Shown piece after piece: positions 22,488 through 35,695 of a DNA stretch of 64,000 nt (the first letter of the stretch is position 1; each line of letters starts with the position of its first letter). The position numbers were made by a program, and so were the translations under genes. The stretch is from assembly GCA_038503075.1 (NCBI GenBank), contig JBCAML010000007.1:2108001-2172000 (forward strand), written 5' to 3'. Origin of the DNA: Gyromitra esculenta. Taxonomy: Eukaryota; Ascomycota; Pezizomycetes; Pezizales; Discinaceae. The notes beneath the pieces were generated by a model, which was not told the origin of the DNA, searched no databases, and saw nothing but the letters and a program-made list of their open reading frames with translations.

Positions 22488-24504
22488 CTAGTGCTTTCCT
22501 GCGCATCAAATCCGAGCTGGACTGAGACAAAATGACAGAATAGGTAGCTTAATTGGTGCAATTGCTTGAGGCTCAACTACAACTAGTAAGTGGACAGTAT
22601 TCAACCCATTCAGATCGTAGATATATCCTGCTATCTCATTCTAGATCAGTTCGTGCACAAGGTTACTACCTAGCTATCCCTTATGCTGGTACTCCGATGT
22701 TGCCAACATTAATCCGAGAAACTAAACCGTATCAGGAAAGACTCACACGCAAGCCACAAACCTAAGACCCTCCGAGAAACTGTCCGAAAGGAAGTTGGCA
22801 GCATTACCAGCATAAGGGATACCTCACTTCACCTGTAACCAATATCCTGGGCGCTGTAACTATTCCTCAGCGTCAAACACTATGTTAGGCGGCAGGCAAC
22901 TCATCACGGGTCTATGTTATATCAGGAGCTTATCCGGGTCCAGTTGGGAACGAGCCTCATTTAAGCCCCAGAACCAATCCCCAATCCCATAACCGATTAC
23001 ATGACCAGTTACTGAGTCCCTCGAAATGTCGATTCCGCAGCCAATTCGAGAGCAAATGCACTCAAAAGTGGTCATTCAATCGCCTCGGGAGAAGAGGCGA
23101 AACAGTCCAAGGAAGTGGTTGTCGTGATCGAGCTTTCCCCATGTGTGCACGGGTAAGAGCTAGAGCCACCCCCATGACGCTAACACCTGGGCCCACGGCA
23201 AGTCTCATCCGCGAAGAGGCCTTGGCATCTGCAGGGTCCCCAGCAATTGCGGTTATGTAGAGTATACATAGTCACGTTCGCAAAATCCTGGCACCCTACT
23301 AATCGTTGATAATACATAAACTAAATAGCTACAAATCGAACTAGAAAACAGTAATTCAAAAGAATGGAAAACTATGGAGATCCTCAGATGCCGAATAGCG
23401 TCTAACTACCTCACATAACTATCTTCTACAAAAATTATAGTCTCAATCCGTCGACAGTCGTGCTTAACAGAGACGAAGGGTGCCAAGACTTTTCGAACGA
23501 GACTATACATGTAGGTACTCCGTCCTCTTTGATACATATGCCCGGGATAGGTAATCACACCAGACACGCGCACAAGTTTCCCCCCTCGCCTGCACCGATA
23601 AATTAGATGCTCTATTATTTGTTGCGATTTGATGGAAGCCGGTTTAAACCCCAGTGCGATATACCTAGGTATAGGACGGCTCTGTTCCTGCCCCCACCTA
23701 CTGGCCTTGCGCGTGAGAAATGTTTACCAGTGCCAAAGACATGGCACCGTGCCATACGTACAGCAAGTACACAGAATGCCATATAAACTGTATTCTCTGA
23801 GCCGGGCTATATGGCAACTAAATAATCCGATGTATGTATAATAATCGTCATAAATTCTCACTCGAACTTACTGATCGCAGCCACAGCTGGAATTACCACA
23901 AGTATGCACTATTTAGACTAACGCGTGCCCTAAAAAAATTCTCGTTTTCTGAGCAAACCATCCATGGTTCGAAATCCAGGATGAACCTCGGGCAAGAAGG
24001 CCTAGCCCGCAGTTACTAATTTCAGCAGCATGTACAAGATCACTTGCAATACTCCGGGAGATCTGCAATGCTGTCCGGTATCCGAGCTGCGGCATGTAAA
24101 GGGTTTTTCGGATAATATTACTCCGAATTTGATGGGATCCCTTTTTGTCGCTAAAAATCTCGACGTGTCGTTTAATAGCCACTCGGTTGCGGAGTTGTGG
24201 GGAAAGCTAAGCATTTAGCCCCAGGCGGAAATCCTTCCCCTTTCTTGCTCCAGAGCAAGCAATCGACGTGATAAACCTAGCTTCACGCCGAATAACTTGG
24301 AGAACACATATAGAGTATTATCCCTTCATCCGGGGAAGGATGCTCCCAGCATTTCTGCACCTCGCATATATTCACTCCGGGAATAAAGGGCATGTATGGA
24401 TTCTGCGGTAGATAAATAAGATGGAGAGCCTTCAGTGTTCAGAGCGACAATCCTTTTGATCCAACACATTGTTATCACCCACGTTATACCGGAAAGTTGA
24501 TAAA
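22488..24504. other. intergenic region
   Basis: It contains the unlocated 5' exon and promoter of the CorA-ankyrin gene at its left end and the promoter of the acetylesterase gene at its right end. I find no other credible gene. Confidence 0.4.
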
Positions 24505-25440
24505 ATGCGTATTTTCGGAATTCTGTCCCTTCTGAGTGTTTCGTTGGTCGTGCAGGCGGCACCGCTTGAAGAGTGGGGAAAACGTCAAGAGAAGCCGTCC
24601 GTCTTTTTGCTTGCTGGAGATTCTACGACAGCGACACAAGCTGCCAATGGTGGAGGTGGGATTTATCAATCTATGAATCAGCAGAGATTACCAAAGACTA
24701 ACATATTTTCAATCCAGGGTGGGGCGATGGCTTCAAGAATTTCACGCTGAAGTCGCCTTCTTTCGCAATCAATTACGGGCATAACGGAGCAACTACAAGC
24801 TCTTTTATATCTGGTGGGGACTGGGCAAAGGTTCTGGGGCAGGTGGAGACATATGCTCCAAATAGTACAGTCTACGTGACGATACAGGTAATCTCGCCAG
24901 GTCCCAATTGAATGTTTGAAACCTAGCTAATAGTTCACTAAAGTTCGGGCACAATGATATGAAACTGGTAAACTATACCGAGACATTCAAAACCAATCTA
25001 CGGCGTATGGTTTCCGACGTCAAAGCAAGGGCTGGAGAGCCGGTAATTAGAATAATCTTATCCTCCGTTCAGCCACGAAACTAACGAAATAGGTCATCGT
25101 TACTTCTCTCTCTCGCCGTATCTATAACGCGAATGGCACGATTGCCGACACTCTGGGCCCTTGGGCTGGGTATGCCATCGGTGTTGCCGAAGAGACGAAC
25201 ACACATTACATCAACCTATGGAAATCGTCGATTCACTACTTGGAGCAGATTGGTGTGGCTGCAGCTCGAAGACTAGACTTGAATCCAGGGGACAGCACCC
25301 ATCTTAACGTGAATGGATCAATTGTTTTTGGAAGGATGGTTTCGGATCTACTTGTATCGGAGATCAGCGAGATCAAGAAATTCACGAAGCCTAATGCAAC
25401 GTTGAGCAACCAGATTTGGAGCGGTATTGCAACTTATTAA
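24505..25440 (+). CDS. rhamnogalacturonan acetylesterase-like SGNH hydrolase (CE12 type)
   Basis: Four exons (24505-24655, 24718-24887, 24944-25042, 25093-25440) give 255 residues. A signal peptide (MRIFGILSLLSVSLVVQAA) is followed by a Lys-Arg (EWGKRQ) that may be a propeptide site. The SGNH blocks are present: block I LAGDSTT with the nucleophile Ser, block II INYGHNGATT, block III FGHND with the catalytic Asn, and block V DSTHLN with the Asp and His. This order and spacing fit fungal rhamnogalacturonan acetylesterases, which remove acetyl groups from the pectin backbone outside the cell. All introns are short GT-AG introns (62, 56 and 50 bases). Substrate specificity is inferred from family resemblance. 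Confidence 0.87.
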
Positions 25441-26482
25441 TTCTGTATACTACACGTGGTTTCGGGGATCCGGATACAAAAATTATTAGAAGTGCCGTAT
25501 AGTCTCAGCTCTGAAGAGGCCATATTTATACGCTTATTTATCCGTGTTGGTCCTAAAATTCCAGGCGATTGGCTCTGAATGTATACAACGTGATATGATA
25601 TGGGATAACTATCTTTAAGAAGATCTCCAGCATCCTGTTGAGATCTTCGCCACGCCCCATCAGCTATTTTAGGACAGGTTACGTGGTGAATTAATTACAA
25701 GGCTGTCGCAGAATGATCTACCAAAGCTGTCAGGATGCGATGTGCGAACGCCTTAGCAAAAAAAGTCACTAGAAACCAATATATGCATCGTAAGTCGAGC
25801 AAGATAAACTTAGTAGACCATCGAGGCTATATGCACTAGAGTGAAACCTACAGAGTACAATCTTTATATATTTAAGATTGGGCCCTGGGCATGAAGAATC
25901 TAAAAATCGCTGCTAGTAAAAATATGTAGTTGGCCAGGACTAGCCAAATCGACTTAACTGTTGGCTCACCAACTAGTTATATCACGCTCTGGGCCCATTA
26001 TGCCTAGTCTGAAATGTAGCGAGTCAAATCAGATGCTGCAAGAGTGGGTTACCTTAAGCCATAGTCGTGCATGCTTATCCACGTTAACCACCCCTAACAA
26101 ACCTATAATCAGCATGTGCGCCAAATTGGATTTTGCAAATAATTTGAAATCTTGAATCTTTGGAGGGTCATGTGGATAGATTGAATCATCAAATTTTTAA
26201 GAGTAAGCCTATTGAAGATTGCAGAGAAACATATACACAGGGCCGATATGGAAATAGTATTATTTCTATTAACCTAAAAATGATTAAATGCTTTCCACTA
26301 TTGTGCAGTTATATTTTGCAATTCATTTATTTACTATCTACAACCTCATTTCCCCCAAAATGTACGTGTATGCTTCTTTATACAGATTTAATCGCCTGTT
26401 GCTATGCTAATGCCCCCCCCAAAAAAAAACCCAAAAACGCCCATAAAAAAAAATTCCATGACCACCCAAACACGCAACTAGA
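25441..26482. other. convergent intergenic region
   Basis: This lies between the stop codons of the acetylesterase and the Rhodopsin-like gene. It holds runs of C and A near 26405-26455 and no credible gene. Confidence 0.4.
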
Positions 26483-27986
26483 TCAAATCGACCCCGATCG
26501 ATCGGTTTTCATGATGCTAGCCACTGGTAATGGCCGAGTAGGAAATGTGTGCAATTGCTGCTCACTTTCCGTCCATATCTGTGTCCCCAGGAAATCGCCT
26601 CTCCAAGGTGATTTTTTCGACCTCGTTCGGCTCATGGACTCATTAGGATCGATATCAATTTTTTGAACTACCTCTGTTCGTGTCTATATCACACCAATCA
26701 GCAAACCTTCACTCCTTAAATCGTGAGCCGAACACAAATACTACTAACCTCGATTACGGATATCAATCCATCGCCCCTTGTGAGTGAACCACGGCTGTCC
26801 TGTCCAGTTACAGGCATGCGCATCCGCCTTGAATGGGGCGACAGACGATACTGATCATGTTCGGACGGGTGTTTTCGGACCTTTTGAATGAAGGAATTCA
26901 AAATGGGAGCATTTGCAACTATGCATGCTGCTAAGCACTCGATTGAAGCCCACTACCCATCATGTTAATCCCCCTGTGAACACGCCCGAGACACCGAGAA
27001 TCCGAACATACCAGTGTACGAGCTTTCTGGACTGATTTGTCGGCCATAATCACGGGCATGCGGATAATGGTGATGGATACTACGAAGAATCCTAAACAGA
27101 AAAGCAACAGGAGTTGCAGTTTTCTAAGTCGGACATATGAGCAAGATGGTCACGCTTGAGACACATTCGTCTGGAGGTGGATTACCGGAAGAGCGGAAGC
27201 CGAGATCTAAAGACCATCGGTAGCGGGATAAGGATAAGCATCGCGTCGGTCAAAATATTGAAAGTGCCCATAGTAACTAGTTGGGCAATCCCCATGACAC
27301 AGTCTTGACATCAAGTTAGTAAACCAGCCAGCATGTCCACACTATTCAGATTAATGTGCTTACGCCCGGGGTCTGGAGAAATTTGCCCTGCAATTACACG
27401 ATGAACATATTAGCACCTACCACATATATTTGACAGCTTACAGGAAGGAAACTCACAATATACAGGGAACGGGCGACATTCAAGCACGGTCCCGAGAATT
27501 ACAGCAACAAAAGTGATAAAGCAAGTCAGATAAGTAAGGTCGATGAGTAGTCCATATGGTTTTGTTCGTGCAGTCAGACGTTCGTAGAATCCCAGAATGC
27601 AGATTTTCATGCACCATAAACTTTAAATTGTTAGCCCTCTGGCACACACCAGCCAATCAATCCCATGTAACTCACAACCCAGCATAAAATATTCTACTAG
27701 CCAAAATCATCTTGCTTCCAATCACTCGTTGTTCTCTCTCCTGCTGGCTCATTACGAATACCCAAGGCTCCGAGTAATCAATATTGTTTGTTCCATACAC
27801 CAAAACGACATGAATCAATCCCAGCCTGATCAATAACGGGCCCAATGAAATGCCCATCCATACGTCGTCTGCATACATCCGTTCACCCCGGTAACATCGC
27901 CATATGAGTCGTACGAATATCAGAACCATAGCGAGAATAGCACAGACATAAGTTACCACTAGGGTAACGAAGTTTGACCCTAACAT
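26483..27986 (-). CDS. seven-TM 'Rhodopsin'-domain integral membrane protein (PTH11/SAT4-like)
   Basis: Seven exons (27986-27676, 27620-27457, 27387-27364, 27303-27186, 27123-27012, 26952-26749, 26683-26483) give 377 residues. The protein matches the large fungal family of seven-TM proteins annotated as Rhodopsin domain: FVRLIWRCYRGERMYADDVW after TM1, RIFYAGFLWCMKICILGFY rebuilt across intron 1, the cysteine in ECRPFPVYWQ, TFNILTDAMLILIPLPMVFR at TM5, IIRMPVIMADKS and the final-span motif WASIECLAACIVANAPIL. The tail is basic and hydrophilic (SRRMRMPVTG, SRTRSKKSPW) and presumably cytosolic. Members include plant-sensing PTH11-type receptors, but most are uncharacterised. A further upstream exon cannot be excluded. 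Confidence 0.83.
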
Positions 27987-29261
27987 GGAGGCGACAAAAA
28001 GTTGGCGTTAAGTAACTGGCACTGTTTGAGTGTTGAGAGACTGTGCGAAAAATAGCTAAGAGGCGATAATCTGAGTTTCGGAAGGATCTTATCCTCAGCG
28101 GGCCTATTCGAAGTATACATTCAGACCTATGATTGAAAGACGGTTAAGCTTCAGCCAGGATAAAAGTTGGGGTATGCCGTACCCTCATTCTCGGATAATT
28201 TCACTCTGTAAAGGATTGTCGAAGAATTTAAAGCTCAGATCCGCCGCACCAGCAACTAAAGTTCGCAGCAGACACGGAAAACTGGAAACTAATCTCGCTT
28301 TAAACTCCGCAAGGCTGCGAACTTTTTGTGCACCCACGTATGTACGCCACCCCTATTAGGATGACAGAAGGGAACTGTTTAGAAAACAGCGTTGGGGGTG
28401 AGAAGAGGGTGTGTAGAAAAAGCCTGGAGATCCTGTAAGGGTGGGAACTGATGACCGACCCTGGTCGCCACGCTCTAATGATAGAGAGACCTGGGAACAT
28501 ATATACCATTATCGCTGATAATAGGCTAAACGGCGAACAGTAAGGTGACACGAAACATTTGCTACACTTCTCTTCCTCCTCTGTCTAATCCAGTGTCCAG
28601 GCACACGAGCTTCTGCGACTCCGCGGCTTGGAAGTAAGGGGAAGCCCTCAGGAATTTGAGAATTGGCTACATAACGTCCTAGGAAAAAGGAAAAAAAACG
28701 GATGCATGCCATCTGTTATTGCGCCATGGGGGGTTGATGAAGCCACCTTCCAGAAGAGCGCAGGCGCCGTGCTATGACCCAATGTTCGTTGAAATGGTTG
28801 TACAAAATCCCTGGTTTACTCCCCCACACAGTACAGGTATCCTAGGTATCCGTAGAATAGCTATACTTCCTTCCGGTTTTCACCAGATGAGGGTATTCCA
28901 ATACAAGTTTTAGTTGTAAAACCACTTCTAGTAAAAGGTGGGCTTGCGATTGAATTTTCTGAGTTCGGCTATCGCTGAAGACGAATTAGTTGTGGATGAT
29001 TGATCCCCCTTTCTGAGACCTAAAATGCTGGGTCGAAGCATCTCGGCGTTATCACCGATGTGGGTCCGTTCAAAGCTTAAGAAGCGACTGCTCCTCTGCT
29101 TCATCGCTCATAACTCCGTGAGTGATTGCCAGACACCAATCTCGGCCCGTCCCAAACCTAACCCTCCTTCTTGGCCAATGAAAGCATCGCGGATCGGCTC
29201 CGAGACTGGTTCCTCCCTTGGCGCACCCCATGTTCCCCTTGAGGGTGGCTTTCACATATAC

Positions 29262-29728
29262 GAGAAAACCTTTCCTATACCCGCGCTTTTCCTGCAGTAC
29301 TTTCGGATACCCTCGACCACCAAAGACACCCCCATCCAAAGTAAAACCATTGTTTTACCATAAAAAAAGTCAACCACCTCCCTAAATCCTAGGGCACGGT
29401 TGAAGTATACTAAGAAATCATGTCAAGAGCATCCCTATCCCAAGAACATCTCTACCATGTAATTAAACCAAGACCAAAAAACATGGGTAAGTTATGAAGG
29501 GATAATATAGAAACTTCCAAGAAATTGAATTAACAAGGGTTTTTGTTAGATTTATTATAACTTTATTTATTTCTTATTAATATTTTGAAGCTATATCTAC
29601 CGCTTGCTGGGAGATGCTCATAGGTGCATTCCCTTGGGCATGTGTGGAAGGGTGTGGGTGTTGTCTTAGAGGGGGGAGGGTATCCGAAAGTACTGCAGGA
29701 AAAGCGCGGGCATGGGAAAGGTTTTCTC
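29262..29728. repeat. 53-bp inverted repeat, arms 361 bp apart
   Basis: The left arm (29262-29314) and right arm (29676-29728) are reverse complements with two mismatches, both transitions. Weaker similarity continues inward and outward, so these look like the best-preserved parts of two inverted copies of one older element. No coding capacity is seen between the arms. Confidence 0.7.
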
Positions 29729-32700
29729 CACATATACAGTCGATTATCTATATCACAGCTAAACCTGAGGCTGGTCCATCTCCGAGACCAACTTTGTTAG
29801 GGTTCGGGCTTAATTCCATAGGTAGGCAACTGATCGGGATTCGGGAAAAGCAAATCGGCTCAGACCTCAGAGATGAGATTCTCTGAAATTCCCCGGTCCG
29901 TGACATTTAGATTTTTACGCGCGTAGAACATTAAGAGATAGCTAGTATGCGTATAGCCTAAACCAGCTAAGCAGACGAGATACTGATGCTAGATCCACAG
30001 CAGGCAATATAATCTTGATACATTGATACGGATTAATATTCTTCTTGCGATTGTCTCAAGAAACGAAGCCCTTGCGTTGCCAGTTACCTGGAGGGACTCG
30101 CAGAAGCATATGAAACCTGCGTTAGAGTATACATGATGCTTATCTTATTCGTGTGGAGTACCTGTCCGGACGAGAGCGGCTGTGTCAGATATGTGCCACC
30201 CCATCTGTATTTGAGAGCAGAGTCCTTACTTGTGTTTATCTGTGTATGAATGGGTTTCGTGACGTCTTCCAGAATACCATGTATGTATCGTGGATCAATT
30301 CTCGATTCCTTACATGGTTTACCCAGCGCTAAGTGTGCATTCTGCTCTCGAGATCTCGACCCCGAATTCCGTTCCTGTTGGTAATGCAGCCACTGCCCTC
30401 CACCGCACAAGTAAGTGGTCAGGAAGCTGTCGGGGCTCGGAAAGGCAGGCCCATCGGATTAATCAACGCCAATAAATGACTTGATACCGAGTGCGACATT
30501 AATCTATCGAATGCAAAGGCGAGGTTCTGTTGACCTGTCTCGGGAACCATGGGTCGCCTCTGCTGGCGCTGCTCCCTTTCTCGGGATAAACGCCTGCCGT
30601 CTCCGGCTCCCCAACTTCCATACCCGGAAATTTTAGGCGACATTAGACGAGAAATATAGCTGATATCCTAACCTTTGGGAGCCCATGGTCAGGGACATTA
30701 GTATGCAATTCGCAAAATCTTTAAGTGAGCTATAAATGAATTATTGCGCAACCGTCTGTGTATTATACCATAGACAGTAATCAATAGCATTACACCCCCA
30801 ACCTTGCTGACATACAAATCATGCTATACCAATCAACAGTAGATAGGCTTATTAAACCCAAACCAGAAGACACAGCTGCATAAGCTTCAAGACCAAAAAC
30901 ATGCCCTGGGAATGAAATACTCTCTTCTGGAGACGGACGACCTTCAAGCTCAATTTTGCGTCGTACCGAATGGCCAAGTGTCGAGAAGATGTGACTATCG
31001 TGTGCTACTTAGCAAAATACTTCATAGAACAGACCCAAGGTTTAATTTGGTCCTCGGCGCTTACTTCACGACTAGGTAAAGCGCGAGCTGATCATGAATT
31101 GAGTCTGCCGTGGGAAGGTAGAGTACATGTGTATATCACAACGCCATCCCATTGATCATGATGCACAGACTGGCGACGAGTTTTTCGTTCGGGGTTTCTA
31201 AATCTCACTTGAGATAGGGCGCGTTTTGCTTTACATCGACAGGAAAGCGTCTCGGTTGAAAGGAGATGATCAACACTTGCTCTATGTACATGTACTTTAC
31301 CTGACCGCCGGGATCTCAGGTGCAACTGCTTGACTGGGATAGTCTCGGACTGCCCGATCCCAACTAATAATTAGAGCGATACCTATCAGGCGAAGGAGCG
31401 AGAGTGTGTAACCGGGTGCTTGGGTAAGTTCCCCAGATTGACGAGGAACACGCAAGATAGAGTAGATGGCCACTGGCAGGTCTGAGATCCTAGACCGTGG
31501 ACAGCCCAGCAGAAGACGAATGCCACGAGCTTGGAACTGGTTTCCCGACCACTCAAATCCGGTACGTAAAGTCTAGGGCCCTAAATGCGCAATGCCTGTA
31601 GTCACTCTGGCTAGCAGAGAGCGAGCTCGATTCCCACGAGCCTGATCCCGCAAAGCGACAGCTATGGTTGAGTATTCCAGGTACTCTGCCAGAGAGCAGG
31701 GTTTGGTCCGTGGACTCCACTCTATATGCGGCATGCACCTCCCTGGGAAAAAGCAATCTGACGCCCAGTGGCACGTGCGCGAGTCCCTGGTGCTTGATCC
31801 TCCAAGCGAGATAGGTGCTTAACCCAGTCAGTCATGGTGGGCATTGGTATCTCTGAATAGGGTCTTCATTCCAAGCAGCCCTGCTGAAGGGCTTGACCTT
31901 CAGCGCCAGCCAGCATACGAAAGCCCAGCAGTCGCAATCTCGTTGCATTTGCCACGCATCCATCGCTGATCGAAGGAGATGCACTGGTTGCAGAAGTTGG
32001 GCTAAAGAATCTGAGCTCCGTTCATCAATCCCATACGTGATCTGCCTCAGGTGGTCATGAGTGATGTTGTATGACCAAACAAGTATATAGGTGAGTCCTC
32101 CACCACCATATATCATGGATCGTCACTCGGTATCGTGGACCACGGCCTGGATATATGCCAAACACGGTACGGGTGTATATGGAAAGCTGGGAGGGCTACA
32201 AACAGTTTCTCTGCGTTATCTTTGGCTGACTTCGCCCTCTCGCGGGCTCTCTAGAGAAATCTCGACTTTCTGATCTCACGTATTGCCATCAATTGAATAT
32301 CTCTTTCCCACATCGTCGCATCGGCTGGACCCATGATTTCAGTAGTCAAAAACAATTGCCTGCATATGAGCGACCATTCGGCCACTCCCCCATGATTAGG
32401 TCCAAGCTCTCTGACGGACGGACACGCCCGCGCCGCACCGGTTATACCGACTACTTTCTTAGCGCCTCGAGGGCCATGGTCGTGGGGTACATTACGCGTG
32501 TCGTTAGAAGTGGCAATCTACTGTTAAACATAAAGTACGATCTGCTTACGAAATCACCCGTCAGTTGAGACAATCGGGTTTGAGTTTTGGCCCTTGTGTT
32601 GTTGCAATTGGCTTTATTGGCATATTCCGGAGGTGGCATTATGGAGCTTGCCGTGGTCGGAAAGCCACTCGAAAAAAATAATGTCGCCTTCTCTCTCCAA

Positions 32701-33781
32701 TCTCTATTCTGACCGCACGTATCCCCTTCTAGGTTTAGTGGGTTGGGAGCAAGGGAAGTATTGTGTTTGCCCCTATGCGATGCCCAAAACGCCCAAGAAA
32801 AATATATTCCTCGCGAGGCATCGATGTTTCCGATATTACTAAAATTCTACTTCAAGAGGTACCTAAATCGGCTATTCAAGCTCTTCGCCTCAAAGCTCAG
32901 TATCCAATAGAGCGGTAAGGTCAATAGGTACGGGAGAAGTATTCTGATGTGTAGCGAAGATCGATACTAACTCAGTTATATTTGAACGCTTTTCTTACAT
33001 AGTTGCACATAGAAAGCGAGTCGGGGATTGTAGCCTCCGCTGTCAGCACCGGAGACGGGCCTCACAACAGTATCATGCGCATGGCATTGGTCATTATTAC
33101 TAGTGCTGTCACTTCTCGCAGGAAAGTGAATTTTTGGCTACGTGTATGGAAAAAGTAAACAAAGCTTATCTCTAATTACACTCCAGTTCTATCGAGAAGT
33201 AAACTATGTTACATGCGTACCGAGTTTACAGCATAAATTGCTTAATTCTGACGAATTGGTAGATCTGCACTGAGTAATTCGATCTTCTAGACAAGTGAAG
33301 CTGAAATAACAATCTGGAGTGGATCAGTTAACGGGCCGAGGCTCTAGATGCGTCGAGGTGCATCGTGGTCCGAACGGGATTGATATTTATTCGAAGCCAC
33401 GTGGGTAAAATGGCATCTGGATACCGAACAAGAAACAGGAAAGTTGCCAGGAAGGGGGAGAAAAGGGTGCGACTTCTCCACCCTGCCAACAATTATGTAT
33501 GAATATCGACGTGAAGCAGAAATAAACTATTATAGGAGGCACCGGTTTCAAGGGGGTAGAATTGCACTTTCCTCCCAAATTCGTTTGAAATAATGAGTGG
33601 AACCTTGGTCCGAGGAGATGATATTCCTCCTCGGAAGCCTATCACTGTTATTGATAGAAGTTTTCGGATCTTGAGCTCATAATATAACTCACGGGCGAAA
33701 GCATAACTCAACATACGTATGCGTTCGGGATAGGTTTCTCACTACATCACTAATTCGCGTCCTAGGACTGGAAATTGCAAA

Positions 33782-33908
33782 TACTCGTATTCTCATGACG
33801 TTTTTAGGGTGGGCCAGGCCCGCATATCATACAAACTGCCCTAAATCTACCTATTTTATATGGGATGCAGAGGTAGCCCGTTTTAAAAACGTCATGAGAA
33901 TACGAGTA
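33782..33908. mobile_element. MITE-like element with perfect 25-bp terminal inverted repeats
   Basis: The left end (33782-33806, starting TACTCGTATTCTCATGACG) and right end (33884-33908) are perfect inverted copies over 25 bp. The 127-bp element has no coding capacity, and each end reads TA, as expected for a TA target-site duplication. The identical arms suggest recent movement. The terminal sequence differs from that of the element at 4034, so it is a separate family. Confidence 0.75.
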
Positions 33909-35624
33909 CTGGTAATTCTGATCTTCTCTATCTCAAAGTCCCAGCTACCAAAGGCTTGATAGCCTATCACTGAACGACCACACGGGTGCGTTCAGATCGT
34001 AAAGCGTAGCTAAAATCGACCCTAACCCTGCATACACGATCGTGCGACACGTATTCGAAACACGGGGGAAAACTGGAAAGCGCAGACTTGCTATAGTAGC
34101 TGTTATATCATATTCACCATGGTGTATTTGTTTATTTGATGAAAACATTGACGTCTCCGATGGTTTCAGGCGGCTCGGGAAATGCTTGAATTATTGTTAT
34201 TTTAGAGGCATATTGAAATTCGGTAGGTGAATTACCCTATGTTTGTCCCGAAAGGGAGCAGCGGGGTAGTTAGATATATAGCTATATAGAAGAGGGTATA
34301 GTCATATATCTTACCGCAGCTGGATTCTCTCGGGAGATCGAATACAAGGGAGGTAATGTGTGCATGGCCGGGTGGGGTGGACGGTAATATCGTGAAGAGC
34401 GGGACTAGATTTATATTATACACTACATATACATAGAAGTCTTTGCAATTGGTTCAATCGAATTCGAAGGTAATACCAATTACTTCAGTTCTGGTTTGTA
34501 ATGACGTATGTACGCGTGGGGGCGTTAGAGGAAGTAAAGAAACAGAGAAGGGAGATCTTTCAGAGTCCTATGTGTATGTGTATGTGTATACGCTTATATG
34601 TCGGATCCCACGTCAAAGCACCGGTGCCTACCAGTTTAATTCACTGGTTCTCCATGTCCCACCATTTATTCCTGGCTTTAGTTGCTAAATAATTGGTTTT
34701 GGGGCCCTTCGGTGCGATCTGCTGCCAAATTTTTTGTCTATTGAACCCATTAACATGGTTTGTTGTTGAGTCGCTCGTTTTCACGTCTCTTTAGAGAACG
34801 TATACCTAAACATAGTCAATAAAGAAGGATTAAGTCAATCACAGGGCTCCATTAAACTGAATATGGAAACCCAGCATAGGCTACGGATTAAATTTGGCAT
34901 CTGGAATATTTTCTCGAAAATAAATATCCGAGTGATATATCGTGACCAAAACGACAAATGCGCCTAAATTTTTTTAGAGATTGATAGAGCACGTAGAGTG
35001 ATGAAATAATAGTTCTAAGGCTTTCGCTATAGTTATATAAGCTCTATATCTGCCTTGGATATATGTAACTATTAATTCAACCTAGTAGCTACATATACGA
35101 CGCCAGCCATTTAACGAGACGGCAGCAGGAATGTCACATCCTAACAATTAATATGAACTATAAATGCAGGCAGGACAGGAAAGAGGTCTTCTGTAGCTCT
35201 TCTTATTTCCGTTTCTGCCTTAATTTCGTTATGTGTATGATGAAGTTGGCCCTGTTAATTGCTGAGGTGCGGTATTCCGAAGATAATGCTGGACTGGATC
35301 TGGATTGCCGCGGTAAATACGATAGTTCCTCAGGACTACACTATGGTACAAGATGGGCTGTGTGAGTAACACAGTATCTTTGTTTTAGGTATTTGGGTGA
35401 GGTGTGCGAAAAACCTGTGCAAGATGCACAATTGAATGGCCAATTGCCTGGAGAATGCTGGGTAGATATGGGGTGCTCACACAGAACTTCAACTCTCTCC
35501 TGCTTAAACACTGGATAGAAGTGTGTAATGAACCTATATTCTACCAGCCAAAAGTGTGTATGTAACCTGATGGGGTATGTGTTAGGAACACTTTAGGTCC
35601 CTAAAAAGGATAAAAAGGATAAAA

Positions 35625-35695
35625 AGAATCTTGAACCATAGACCTGATAGGCGACTGTAGAGGGATTAAGCTGCTAGGCTATCAAAGCGATTGAT
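35625..35695 (-). other. degenerate tRNA-like sequence (possible SINE head)
   Basis: On the minus strand, TAGCCTAGCAG (35681-35671) fits the pol III A-box consensus TRGYNNARNNG. GTTCAAGAT (35636-35628) fits the B box GWTCRANNC except for its last base. The spacing is normal. Acceptor and T stems do not pair, so it is not a functional tRNA. It is followed downstream by a short TTTTTATCC repeat, a tail type seen in some SINEs. Confidence 0.25.

Noticed and set aside
26160..26666. 168-codon plus-strand open frame
   Set aside because: Overlaps antisense the last exon of the Rhodopsin-like gene and includes homopolymer runs.
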